Assembly (NCBI GenBank): GCA_023425285.1
Contig: JAFACY010000106.1
Location: 1 to 22,270 of the forward strand
Length of the DNA stretch: 22,270 nucleotides
Source: Bacillota bacterium
GTDB lineage: Bacteria > Bacillota > Clostridia > Tissierellales > Sedimentibacteraceae
Reading direction: 5' to 3'
Positions 1-8,039 of this stretch are shown in pieces (the first letter of the stretch is position 1; the number at the start of each line of letters is the position of its first letter). A program made the position numbers and the translations under genes. Under the pieces are notes generated by a model. It was given only the letters and a program-made list of their open reading frames with translations. It searched no databases and was not told the origin of the DNA.

Positions 1-638
1 CATGTGTATGTATGGGCGGCAGTATAAGCATGGCTCACGGAGCTAAAAAGGTGTTTGAGAAAAATAACGATGACAAGCGTCTCATTGCCGTAATAGGGGA
101 TTCAACATTCTTCCATTCGGGGATGACGAGCTTGCTGGACGTAATATATAACAAGAGTAACACAGTTACATGTATACTTGACAACAGGATAACGGCTATG
201 ACCGGTCATCAGGAAAATCCGGGTACAGGCTTCACTCTTCAGGGAGATACAGCTAAAATAACCGATATTGAGGCTGTAGTCAGAGCACTTGGTGTTGAAC
301 ATGTAAAAACAGTCAACCCAATAAGAAGAGATGATATGAAGGAAGCGATTGACTGGGCATTTGCTTTTGAAGAGCCATCTGTGATAATAACAAGATATCC
401 ATGTGCTCTTAAAAAATATTCCGAGCAGGATACAGAGGAGTTCGGACCGCTGCAGGGTGTTTGTGAAGTTAATCAGGAAATTTGTATAGGATGTAAGGCA
501 TGTGTAAGAACAGGCTGTCCGGCAATTCACTTCCAGCATGAAATAAAAAAATCATTTATAAATGAAGATCAATGCGTTGGATGCGAGTTGTGTGCACAGG
601 TATGTCCTGTAAAAGCTATCAGTAAGGTAGGTGTTTAA
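1..638 (+). CDS. iorA: Indolepyruvate:ferredoxin oxidoreductase alpha subunit, 3' part
   Basis: This is the C-terminal part of the large subunit of the enzyme that oxidatively decarboxylates indolepyruvate and other aryl 2-oxo acids to the acyl-CoA, passing electrons to ferredoxin. The frame is open from the left edge (codons begin at base 3 and read CVCMGGSISMAHG), so the ATG at 12 is internal and the 5' end lies outside the window. The TPP-binding segment begins GDSTFFHSG (96-122) and ends with the DN pair at 180-185. The C-terminus holds two [4Fe-4S] motifs. The first (483-518) is Cx2Cx2Cx4CP, the shortened arrangement typical of IorA, and the second (573-605) is a normal Cx2Cx2Cx3CP. The stop lies one base before the iorB ATG, so the two subunits are translationally coupled. 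The family call is secure; the exact 2-oxo acid substrate is not readable from the sequence. Confidence 0.95.
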   Translation, partial: CVCMGGSISMAHGAKKVFEKNNDDKRLIAVIGDSTFFHSGMTSLLDVIYNKSNTVTCILDNRITAMTGHQENPGTGFTLQGDTAKITDIEAVVRALGVEHVKTVNPIRRDDMKEAIDWAFAFEEPSVIITRYPCALKKYSEQDTEEFGPLQGVCEVNQEICIGCKACVRTGCPAIHFQHEIKKSFINEDQCVGCELCAQVCPVKAISKVGV

Positions 639-639
639 T

Positions 640-1212
640 ATGAAGAATAAGAATATATTATTAGTCGGCGTTGGCGGTCAGGGAACAATACTTGTGAGTA
701 AAATATTGTCAAACGGACTTTTACAGGCAGGATATGATGTAAAAATGTCCGAAATTCACGGGATGGCACAAAGAGGCGGAAGCGTTTCTACGCAGGTAAG
801 ATATGGCGAAAAGGTTTATTCACCTATTATCGGTGTAGGAGATGCTGATATATTGGTTTCCTTTGAAACCATGGAATCAATAAGGTGGCTGGAATTTTTG
901 AAGCCTGACGGTATAGCGGTTATAAACGAGCACGAAATACCTTCTGCTCCCATCCTTTCAGGAAAAATTGCTTATCCTAAGGGAGTTATAGAAGCAGTAA
1001 GCGATAAAGTAAATACGAAGGTAATAAATGCTGCTGAAATTTCAGAAAAGTTAGGAAACACAAAGGTAATGAACGTAGTGCTTTTAGGAGCATTGATAAA
1101 ATCAATGAATTTAACGGACATTGACTGGGAGAGCATCATAAAGGAATCTGTTAAAGATAAATTTGTGGATATAAATATTAAGGCTTTAAATGCCGGAATG
1201 AAAGCTGTATAA
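640..1212 (+). CDS. iorB: Indolepyruvate:ferredoxin oxidoreductase beta subunit
   Basis: This is the small subunit partner of IorA. It belongs to the pyruvate/ketoisovalerate oxidoreductase gamma-domain family and is about 190 residues long, the usual size. Visible motifs are the glycine loop GVGGQG at residues 10-15 and GMAQRGGS at 41-48, which are hallmarks of the family. I prefer the ATG at 640 over the upstream in-frame GTG at 631, because the AAGGTAGGTG Shine-Dalgarno-like stretch (624-633) is then correctly spaced and because homologues start MKxxNILLVGVGGQG. The gene starts one base after the iorA stop. With buk downstream it forms a fermentation cluster in which 2-oxo acids become acyl-CoA and then acyl-phosphate and ATP; that pathway reading is inference. 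Confidence 0.95.
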   Translation: MKNKNILLVGVGGQGTILVSKILSNGLLQAGYDVKMSEIHGMAQRGGSVSTQVRYGEKVYSPIIGVGDADILVSFETMESIRWLEFLKPDGIAVINEHEIPSAPILSGKIAYPKGVIEAVSDKVNTKVINAAEISEKLGNTKVMNVVLLGALIKSMNLTDIDWESIIKESVKDKFVDINIKALNAGMKAV

Positions 1213-1278
1213 TATATTAAGGAATTACTTAATGATGGGTGGAGACCATACAGAAAATTTATATTATGTGAGGAAGCT

Positions 1279-2346
1279 ATGAGCTATAAAATTTTGGCAA
1301 TAAATCCAGGTTCGACTTCGACAAAAATTGCTTTGTACGAGGATGAAAAAGAAATATTTGTAAAGACATTGGATCATCCTGTGGAATTGATTGATTCATT
1401 TGACAATGTTGAGGACCAGCTTCAGATGAGAAAAGAAGTTGTAATGTCTTTCCTTAAAGAGCAGAACTTTGATATCAATGAATTATCTGCTGTGGTGGCA
1501 AGAGGTGGTATGCTCCCTCCGGTTAAATCAGGAGCATACACTATCAATGATTTAATGGTTGACAGAGTTGAAAACAGACCGGTTATGGAGCATGCATCAA
1601 ATCTTGCGGCACCAATTGCTTACGGTATAGCAAAGGAAGTCGGAGTACCTTCATTCATTTACGATTCGGTTATGACGGATGAACTCTTAGACATAGCAAG
1701 AATTTCCGGGTCTCCCGAGATACCCAGAACAAGTGCCAGTCACGTTCTAAACACGAGAGCAATGGCAATAAAGTACGCCAAGAGCAAAGGTAAGAGATAC
1801 GATGAATTAAACATCATTGTGGCTCACTTAGGAGGCGGAATATCCATCAACATACATTCGGATGGAAAAATCATAGATTTAGTTTCTGATGATGAGGGAC
1901 CGTTCTCCCCGGAAAGAGCAGGCAGAGTTCCGTGCAGAGAGCTTATAAATCTTTGCTATTCAGGCAAGTATGATAAAAGAACAATGCATAAAAAGCTGAG
2001 AGGTAACGGAGGCTTGAGAGCATATCTGAACACTCTTGATGCAAGAGAAGTTGAAAAAATGATCAACGAAGGCAATGAGGAAGCAAAGCTTGTTTATGAA
2101 GCTATGGCTTATCAGATTTCCAAGGGTATAGGTGAACTTGCAACCGTTGTTAACGGAGAGGTGGATGTTATCATACTGACCGGAGGCATCGCTCATTCCA
2201 AGATGCTCACATCATGGATAAAACAAAGGGTATCCTTCATATCTCACGTTGAGATAATGGCAGGAGAAAATGAAATGGAGTCCCTGGCTTACGGAGCTCT
2301 GAGAGTTCTGAGAGGCGAGGAAGAATCAAAGGAATACACAGAATAA
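1279..2346 (+). CDS. buk: Butyrate kinase
   Basis: This enzyme transfers phosphate from an acyl-phosphate (butyryl-, isobutyryl- or a related branched or aryl acyl-phosphate) to ADP, the last substrate-level phosphorylation step of acyl-CoA fermentation. It has 355 residues, the usual length. It carries the acetokinase/ASKHA signature NPGSTSTK (residues 9-16) and the second nucleotide-binding motif AHLGGGIS (182-189). A later glycine-rich VIILTGGIAHS segment also fits the fold. The ATG is preceded by GTGAGGAA (1268-1275). It lies 66 bases after iorB on the same strand and is followed directly by a terminator, so it is probably the last gene of the ior operon. No phosphotransbutyrylase gene is visible; it may lie upstream of the window. 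Substrate preference among short, branched or aromatic acyl groups is uncertain. Confidence 0.93.
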   Translation: MSYKILAINPGSTSTKIALYEDEKEIFVKTLDHPVELIDSFDNVEDQLQMRKEVVMSFLKEQNFDINELSAVVARGGMLPPVKSGAYTINDLMVDRVENRPVMEHASNLAAPIAYGIAKEVGVPSFIYDSVMTDELLDIARISGSPEIPRTSASHVLNTRAMAIKYAKSKGKRYDELNIIVAHLGGGISINIHSDGKIIDLVSDDEGPFSPERAGRVPCRELINLCYSGKYDKRTMHKKLRGNGGLRAYLNTLDAREVEKMINEGNEEAKLVYEAMAYQISKGIGELATVVNGEVDVIILTGGIAHSKMLTSWIKQRVSFISHVEIMAGENEMESLAYGALRVLRGEEESKEYTE

Positions 2347-2352
2347 AATAAT

Positions 2353-2382
2353 AAGCCGCAAAAGCTACTGCTCTTGCGGCTT
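2353..2382. terminator. Terminator between convergent buk and hypothetical gene
   Basis: A 9-bp stem (AAGCCGCAA at 2353-2361 with TTGCGGCTT at 2374-2382) is extended inward across one A-C mismatch by AGC/GCT around a four-base loop. It is flanked by a modest T-rich tail on the plus strand (TTTAATAAATAT) and an equivalent one on the minus strand. It lies 6 bases past buk and 35 bases past the stop of the minus-strand gene, so it can serve both converging transcripts. Confidence 0.85.
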
Positions 2383-2417
2383 TAATAAATATATCTATTT
2401 ATACGTAAATATTCTCT

Positions 2418-2813
2418 TTATTCAAGTAATGCACTTGGAATTTCTGATACTCTTTTCATTTCAACTACTTTTTTATCAGCTTCATAGTAAAAATAAAATC
2501 CTTCATTTAGCAAAGTGATTATTTTTTCATTTCCCGATTCGTCGGTACAGACATAAATGTTATCTTTATATCTTTCGAATTTTCCTTTTTCTAACACAAT
2601 CCCGTTAAGTCTAAAAAAATAATCTCCTTCTTCCTCCCAATCAAAGCTGTACTCGTATAGATCAACAGGATAGCCCACAGATTGATAAAACCCGGTAATG
2701 CTTTCTAATGGTTTGTTCTTACTCCAAGCGTATGTAGCAGAAAGATATGATAAGAGAAGAAAAATTATAATAATTCCCTGAATGCTTAATAATTTTTTTA
2801 ATTTTGTCAACAT
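2418..2813 (-). CDS. Hypothetical small membrane-anchored or secreted protein
   Basis: I do not recognise this 131-residue protein. Residues 1-8 are Lys-rich (MLTKLKKL), followed by a strongly hydrophobic stretch (about 11-27) and a plausible signal-peptidase region around ATYA-W (about 27-31). It is therefore either exported or held by an N-terminal anchor, with roughly 100 residues outside the membrane. The exported part is rich in Tyr, Phe, Asp and Glu and has short beta-like segments (YEYSFDWEEEGDYFFRLNG, VLEKGKFERYKDNIYVC), suggesting a small beta-rich domain. Only one cysteine follows the signal region, so no lipobox or disulfide pair is evident. The gene is supported as real by AGGAGG at 2818-2823, four bases before the ATG, and by a good promoter just upstream. 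It stands alone between two operons on the opposite strand. Confidence 0.8.
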   Translation of the reverse strand: MLTKLKKLLSIQGIIIIFLLLSYLSATYAWSKNKPLESITGFYQSVGYPVDLYEYSFDWEEEGDYFFRLNGIVLEKGKFERYKDNIYVCTDESGNEKIITLLNEGFYFYYEADKKVVEMKRVSEIPSALLE

Positions 2814-2842
2814 ACTACCTCCTATAAATAAATCATGTTTTA

Positions 2843-2871
2843 ATTTTAACAGTAAAAGTATATTTTATCAA
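2843..2871 (-). promoter_or_regulatory. Sigma-A-like promoter of the minus-strand hypothetical gene
   Basis: On the minus strand the sequence reads TTGATA (plus 2866-2871), 17 bases, then TAAAAT (plus 2843-2848). This places the transcript start about 20-25 bases upstream of the ATG at 2813 with an AGGAGG between. Both boxes are one base off consensus and the spacing is optimal. Confidence 0.65.
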
Positions 2872-2902
2872 TGTACAATAGGTGATTTATTTTAAATGCC
2901 AC

Positions 2903-2960
2903 AATAATACGAATTATATAAACGGACATGGTTGTAATGTACGCAATTATACGAACTAAA
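2903..2960 (+). promoter_or_regulatory. PurBox-like sites upstream of the purine operon
   Basis: Three stretches resemble the Gram-positive PurR operator AWWWCCGAACWWT: one around TACGAATTAT (2908-2917), one around AAACGGACAT (2920-2929) and one around TACGAACTAA (2950-2959). Each matches about 10 of 13 positions, but many matched positions are W in AT-rich DNA. The last copy lies near -75 to -80 of the predicted purL start, the position used by the Lactococcus PurBox. The first and third copies are direct repeats 42 bases apart. Regulation by a PurR protein is inference, as no purR gene is in the window. Confidence 0.35.
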
Positions 2961-2994
2961 AATGAAAATAATCAAAATATTATCTTAAAAACCA

Positions 2995-3023
2995 TTGACA
3001 TGCAATTTTATATTTGTTATCCT
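2995..3023 (+). promoter_or_regulatory. Promoter of the purine operon
   Basis: A perfect TTGACA (2995-3000) is followed after 17 bases by TATCCT (3018-3023), preceded by an extended -10 TG (3015-3016). Initiation near 3030 would give a leader of about 35 bases. That is too short for a purine riboswitch, and none was seen. Confidence 0.7.
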
Positions 3024-3065
3024 TTATTTAAAGATTAAGTAAATACATAATTAAGGAAGGTCAAT

Positions 3066-6000
3066 ATGAATTTTGATGTTAAGAGAGTATTTGCGGAAAA
3101 GAAGACAGGCTTTAACACTGAGTCCATAAATCTGATGAACGATTTTAAGGAAAGATTACAGCTTAAAAACCTGAAAAATGTTCGTATATTAAACAGATAC
3201 ATGGTATCCGGACTTGATGATGAAGATTTTATGAAGGCATCCTCCGCAGTTTTTTCCGAACCGAATCAGGATGATGTACGTTTTGAGGATATAAGTGTAT
3301 ACAATGATAATGCGTTTGCTGTTGAATTTTTACCGGGGCAGTATGATCAAAGGGCTGATTCTGCATCTCAGTGCATACGTGTAATTACAGGCAGGGAAGA
3401 GGTAAGGGTTAAATACGCAAAGGTAATAATTCTTGAAGGAGAATTATCAAAGGATGATGTTGCAAAAATCAAAGGATATTTTATCAATCCAGTTGATTCG
3501 AGAGAAACGGATTTAGAGGGATATGCTACATTTTATGAAGAGTACGACGAAGCATCGGATGTTGAATATATAAATGACTTTACAGATAAATCCAAAAATG
3601 AAGTAGAAGAGCTCCGCACGGAAATGGGGCTTGCTATGAGTTTTGAGGATTTATTATTTTGTCAGGAATATTTTAAAAATAATGAAAAAAGAAATCCCAC
3701 CGTTACGGAAATAAGAGTAATTGACACATATTGGTCGGATCATTGCCGACATACAACGTTCAATACAGAAATCGAAAAAATAGAATTCGAAGATGGAAAA
3801 ATCAATGAGGAAATACAAAAAACATTTGATTTGTACTTAAGCTCCAGAAGACTCGTCCATGAAAACAGACAAAAAGATATATCACTGATGGATTTGGCTA
3901 CAATCAATGCAAAGGAACTGAGAAAAACAGGCTATTTGAATGATTTGGAAATCTCGGATGAAATAAATGCGTGCAGTATCACAATCAATGTTGACGTGGA
4001 TGGCAAAAATGAAGAGTGGCTGTTGATGTTTAAAAATGAAACTCACAATCATCCAACAGAAATTGAACCCTTTGGCGGGGCGGCAACCTGTATAGGAGGA
4101 GCAATCAGAGATCCCTTGTCGGGACGTTCCTATGTTTATCAGGCTATGCGTATTACAGGAAGCGGAGATCCGAGACAGAAAATCGAGGACACAATACCGG
4201 GAAAGCTGCCTCAGCGAAAAATATCCACCGAGGCAGCGGCAGGCTACAGCTCCTATGGTAACCAGATAGGTCTCGCAACGGGATATGTGAATGAAATTTA
4301 CCATCCCGGATACGTTGCAAAGAGAATGGAAGTCGGTGCGGTAATAGCAGCTGCAAAAAAAGAAAATGTTAGAAGAGAAGCACCTATTGAAGGAGACATT
4401 GTTATACTTTTAGGCGGAAGAACGGGCAGAGACGGATTGGGCGGCGCTACGGGATCATCCAAGGAGCATGACGAAAAATCAATTATCAAGTGCGGTTCGG
4501 AGGTACAAAAAGGTAATGCTCCTACCGAAAGAAAAATCCAAAGATTGTTCAGAAATGAAAAAGTAAGCCTGCTTATAAAAAAATGTAACGATTTCGGGGC
4601 CGGAGGAGTTTCGGTCGCAATCGGAGAATTAGCCGATGGTTTAAATATAAATCTTGATGCAGTACCAAAGAAGTACGATGGTTTAGACGGTACCGAGCTT
4701 GCCATTTCGGAATCTCAGGAAAGGATGGCTGTTGTTGTTTCAGAGGAAGACGCACAGAAATTTATAGAATATGCACATGAAGAAAATCTGGAAGCAACTG
4801 TGGTTGCCCGTGTCATCGATGACAGAAGATTGAAAATGATGTGGAGAGGAAAGACGATACTGGATATAGACAGAAGCTTTCTTGATACGAACGGCGTTAA
4901 GCAAATAACGAGCGCACTCATAAAGGAGCCTGTTAAAAAGGAAGCCAAAAGATCGTTTTATAACAATGATTTAAAGGAAGCGTGGCTTGAAAATCTGAGA
5001 GACCTGAACGTGGCAAGCCAGAAGGGAATGGTTGAAAGGTTTGATTCGACCGTCGGGGCGGGAACAGTCCTGATGCCCTTCGGAGGTTTCACTCAGCTCA
5101 CTCCTGTGGAAGGAATGGCTGCCAAGATACCTGTGCAGGATAAAATTACAAACACTTGCTCAATAATGGCTCACGGCTTTGATCCATTTTTATCGGAAAA
5201 AAGTCCGTACCATGGAGCCATGTATGCTGTTATTCATTCTGTTGCAAAGTCAGTGGCGATGGGAGCGGATTACAGAAATATCCGGCTGTCATTTCAGGAG
5301 TATTTTGAAAAGCTTAACAAGGAGCCTGAAAGATGGGGTAAGGTACTCAGCGCATTATTAGGTGCATACAAGGTGCAGCACGAGCTTAAGATTCCTGCCA
5401 TAGGCGGAAAGGACAGCATGTCGGGAACCTTCAAGGATATGAATGTACCGCCCACACTCATAAGCTTTGCGGTATCAACAGAGGATGTAAACAATATAGT
5501 ATCTCCCGAATTTAAAAAACCTGGCAGCAAGGTATTGCTGGTAAGTATAAAGAAGGACAGCAACAAGATACCCGATTTTGAGGATCTTAAAAATAAATAT
5601 GAGATGATACACGATGCGATACTTAACAAAAAAATTCTGAGCGCACATACGGTTGGCTATGGCGGAGTAGCTGCCGCTATAAGTAAAATGACTTTAGGGA
5701 ATCAGATTGGTTTCAAAGCAGTATACGACCTGATAATGGATAAAAAGCAGTGGTTTTCATCAAGCTACGGAGACATTATTTTGGAAGCTGATGAATGCTT
5801 TATGGGAACAGAAATAGGAACAACATCTTCGGACAGAGAAATTTCATTAAGCGAAGGCATGAGCATTTTTCTCGATGAAATTAAAAGTAATTGGTTAAAG
5901 ACCTTTGAAAGCATTTATCCCGTTAAAAAAGATGCTGAAGGAAAAATAGGCGCTGAAAGTACCATTATGTACAAAAATAATAAAATTGCTCACGGGATTG

Positions 6001-6800
6001 CGAGACCAAGGGTATTCATACCCGTATTTCCGGGCACAAATTGTGAATATGATACGCAAAGAGCCTTTGAAAGAGCGGGAGCCGAAACGGATATGTTTGT
6101 TTTTAAAAACCTGAGTTCATCAGATATTACGGAATCTATCAGGGAGATGAACAAGCGTATAAAAAACTCTCAGATCATCGCATTCCCCGGCGGCTTCAGT
6201 GCCGGAGACGAGCCTGAGGGATCGGGTAAATTTATTGCATCGGTTTTCAGGAATGAGCTATTAAAGGAAGCTGTCACGGAGCTTCTGAAAAACAGAGACG
6301 GTCTGATAATAGGTATATGCAACGGATTTCAGGCTCTTATAAAGCTTGGACTTGTGCCCTTCGGAGAGATAGTTGAAATAAAAGAGGATTATCCTACGCT
6401 TACATACAACAAAATAGGAAGACACATATCCGGATTTGTAAGAACAAAGGTGGTTAACAATTCATCACCGTGGCTGAATATGTGTAATGCTGGAGATGTT
6501 CATTACCTGCCGGTGTCTCACGGCGAGGGAAGATTCGCGGCAAGCGAGGAATGGATTAACAGGCTTAAAGCGAGCGGGCAGATAGCAACACAGTATGTGG
6601 ATTTAAACAATGAGCGCACATACGACGGGATGTTTAACCCTAACGGCTCTATGGAAGCAATAGAAGGTATAACGAGTCCGGACGGCAGAGTATTCGGTAA
6701 AATGGCTCACTCGGAAAGACTTGACAATAATTTATATAAAAATATCCCCGGTGAAAAGGATCAGTTGATATTTGAATCGGGAGTCCAATATTTCAAATAG
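3066..6800 (+). CDS. purL: Phosphoribosylformylglycinamidine synthase, single chain
   Basis: This catalyses the fourth step of purine synthesis: FGAR + glutamine + ATP to FGAM. At 1244 residues it is the large single-chain form found in many Clostridia and lactobacilli, in which the PurS-, PurL- and PurQ-like functions are fused; no separate purS or purQ is present. In order it has an N-terminal PurS-like region, the YWSDHCRHTTF segment (222-232), the ATP/substrate motif THNHPTEIEP (326-335), paired AIRS-like domains, and a class I glutaminase from about residue 981. In the glutaminase the nucleophile is Cys1085 (GICNGFQ) and the partner residues are His1215 and Glu1217 (MAHSER). The start is supported by AAGGAAGG (3053-3060), 5 bases before the ATG. 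It opens the purine operon behind its own promoter, and its stop overlaps the Shine-Dalgarno of purE. Confidence 0.97.
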   Translation: MNFDVKRVFAEKKTGFNTESINLMNDFKERLQLKNLKNVRILNRYMVSGLDDEDFMKASSAVFSEPNQDDVRFEDISVYNDNAFAVEFLPGQYDQRADSASQCIRVITGREEVRVKYAKVIILEGELSKDDVAKIKGYFINPVDSRETDLEGYATFYEEYDEASDVEYINDFTDKSKNEVEELRTEMGLAMSFEDLLFCQEYFKNNEKRNPTVTEIRVIDTYWSDHCRHTTFNTEIEKIEFEDGKINEEIQKTFDLYLSSRRLVHENRQKDISLMDLATINAKELRKTGYLNDLEISDEINACSITINVDVDGKNEEWLLMFKNETHNHPTEIEPFGGAATCIGGAIRDPLSGRSYVYQAMRITGSGDPRQKIEDTIPGKLPQRKISTEAAAGYSSYGNQIGLATGYVNEIYHPGYVAKRMEVGAVIAAAKKENVRREAPIEGDIVILLGGRTGRDGLGGATGSSKEHDEKSIIKCGSEVQKGNAPTERKIQRLFRNEKVSLLIKKCNDFGAGGVSVAIGELADGLNINLDAVPKKYDGLDGTELAISESQERMAVVVSEEDAQKFIEYAHEENLEATVVARVIDDRRLKMMWRGKTILDIDRSFLDTNGVKQITSALIKEPVKKEAKRSFYNNDLKEAWLENLRDLNVASQKGMVERFDSTVGAGTVLMPFGGFTQLTPVEGMAAKIPVQDKITNTCSIMAHGFDPFLSEKSPYHGAMYAVIHSVAKSVAMGADYRNIRLSFQEYFEKLNKEPERWGKVLSALLGAYKVQHELKIPAIGGKDSMSGTFKDMNVPPTLISFAVSTEDVNNIVSPEFKKPGSKVLLVSIKKDSNKIPDFEDLKNKYEMIHDAILNKKILSAHTVGYGGVAAAISKMTLGNQIGFKAVYDLIMDKKQWFSSSYGDIILEADECFMGTEIGTTSSDREISLSEGMSIFLDEIKSNWLKTFESIYPVKKDAEGKIGAESTIMYKNNKIAHGIARPRVFIPVFPGTNCEYDTQRAFERAGAETDMFVFKNLSSSDITESIREMNKRIKNSQIIAFPGGFSAGDEPEGSGKFIASVFRNELLKEAVTELLKNRDGLIIGICNGFQALIKLGLVPFGEIVEIKEDYPTLTYNKIGRHISGFVRTKVVNNSSPWLNMCNAGDVHYLPVSHGEGRFAASEEWINRLKASGQIATQYVDLNNERTYDGMFNPNGSMEAIEGITSPDGRVFGKMAHSERLDNNLYKNIPGEKDQLIFESGVQYFK

Positions 6801-6808
6801 GAGGAATT

Positions 6809-7297
6809 ATGAAAGCAGCAATAATAATGGGAAGCGATTCGGATTTCCCGGTAGTAGAAAAGGGTTACAAAATTTTACAGGAATTTGGCGTTGAAACTGA
6901 AGTGAGAGTAATTTCCGCTCACAGAACTCCCGATGAAGCGATTAGCTTTGCAAAAAATGCGGATGCCAACGGATATGAGGTTATAATTGCAGCAGCGGGC
7001 AAGGCAGCTCATCTGCCGGGAGTGCTGGCAGGCTGTACGTCTCTTCCCGTAATAGGTGTCCCCATAAAATCATCTGAGCTGGAAGGAATGGATGCGCTTC
7101 TTGCCATAGTGCAGATGCCTCCCGGAGTACCGGTTGCAACGGTGGCGATTAACGGTGCTGAGAATGCTGCACTATTGGCAATACAAATATTGTCCGTAAA
7201 ATATGATGAGCTAAGAATTAAATTTAATGCATACAAGAAGCAAATGGCTGATAAGGTCATGGAAAAGGATAAAAAAATACAGGAAAAATTAAAATAA
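6809..7297 (+). CDS. purE: 5-(carboxyamino)imidazole ribonucleotide mutase
   Basis: This is the catalytic PurE that forms CAIR, the carboxylated intermediate of purine synthesis. It has 162 residues, the usual length. Motifs are GSDSD (8-12), SAHRTP (36-41, containing the conserved His) and AAAGKAAHLPG (61-71), followed by the IVQMPPGVPVATVAI segment typical of class I bacterial PurE. Class I enzymes normally act on N5-CAIR made by PurK, but no purK is present in this otherwise nearly complete operon. purK may be elsewhere, or the enzyme may use AIR and CO2 directly. The AGGAGG (6799-6804) overlaps the purL stop and gives strong coupling. Confidence 0.95.
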   Translation: MKAAIIMGSDSDFPVVEKGYKILQEFGVETEVRVISAHRTPDEAISFAKNADANGYEVIIAAAGKAAHLPGVLAGCTSLPVIGVPIKSSELEGMDALLAIVQMPPGVPVATVAINGAENAALLAIQILSVKYDELRIKFNAYKKQMADKVMEKDKKIQEKLK

Positions 7298-7311
7298 AAC
7301 GGAGGATTAAC

Positions 7312-8019
7312 ATGAAAAAATTAGAGATGCTTTACGAAGGAAAGGCAAAAAAAGTTTACAGAACAGAGGATGAAAAAAAATACATCGTGGAATACAAGGA
7401 TGATGCAACTGCTTTCAACGGAGAAAAAAGAGGAACAATTGTGGGCAAGGGCGTTGTAAATAATAAAATGTCGGCTGCTATGTTTGCACTTTTAGAGGAG
7501 CACGGAATTCCCACGCATCAGATTGAGCTTTTAAGTGACAATGAATCATTGGTAAAGGCAGTAAAAATTTTACCTCTTGAGGTTATAGTGAGAAATGTTG
7601 CGGCAGGCTCCCTTTCTCAAAGACTGGGTATCGAAGAAGGCGTGATTATGAAGGAGACCGTATTGGAATTCTCATACAAGAATGATGAATTAGGAGATCC
7701 CATGATCAACGATTACCACATAAAGGCCATGGGCTTTGCTACGGATGAAGAGCTTAAGATAGTTAAGGAATACGCATTGAAGGTTAATGATGTATTGAAA
7801 GAATTCTTCCTCGGAATCAATATAAAGCTTATAGATTTTAAGCTTGAGTTTGGTATTTATGACGGTCAGGTAATTTTAGCCGATGAAATTTCTCCTGACA
7901 CATGCAGACTCTGGGATGCGGAGACAAACAAAAAGCTGGACAAAGACAGATTCAGAAGAGATCTGGGAGGCGTTGAAGAGGTTTATCAGGAAGTTTTGGC
8001 AAGAATAAGCAGCAAATAA
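7312..8019 (+). CDS. purC: Phosphoribosylaminoimidazole-succinocarboxamide synthase
   Basis: This is SAICAR synthetase, which joins aspartate to CAIR using ATP. Its 235 residues match the compact bacterial form. The two family signatures are LPLEVIVRNVAAGS (87-100) and LIDFKLEFG (173-181), and the N-terminal YEGKAKKVY segment is characteristic. GGAGG at 7301-7305 precedes the ATG. It sits 14 bases after purE. The next enzyme needed for its product, adenylosuccinate lyase (PurB), is not in this window. Confidence 0.96.
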   Translation: MKKLEMLYEGKAKKVYRTEDEKKYIVEYKDDATAFNGEKRGTIVGKGVVNNKMSAAMFALLEEHGIPTHQIELLSDNESLVKAVKILPLEVIVRNVAAGSLSQRLGIEEGVIMKETVLEFSYKNDELGDPMINDYHIKAMGFATDEELKIVKEYALKVNDVLKEFFLGINIKLIDFKLEFGIYDGQVILADEISPDTCRLWDAETNKKLDKDRFRRDLGGVEEVYQEVLARISSK

Positions 8020-8039
8020 TCAACACTTGAGGAGAGATT

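Noticed and set aside
1215..1232. Hairpin ATTAAG/CTTAAT between iorB and buk as a terminator
   Set aside because: Six A/T-rich pairs and no T-tract; buk more likely continues the same transcript.
3024..3065. Purine riboswitch in the purL leader
   Set aside because: The leader is only about 35 bases and no conserved purine-aptamer core was found in the gap 2814-3065.
4298..4705. Minus-strand open frames within purL (also 3882-4304, 4715-4948 and 5294-5629)
   Set aside because: They lie wholly inside the well-supported purL, lack Shine-Dalgarno signals and show no family-like sequence; they are mirror frames of a long gene.
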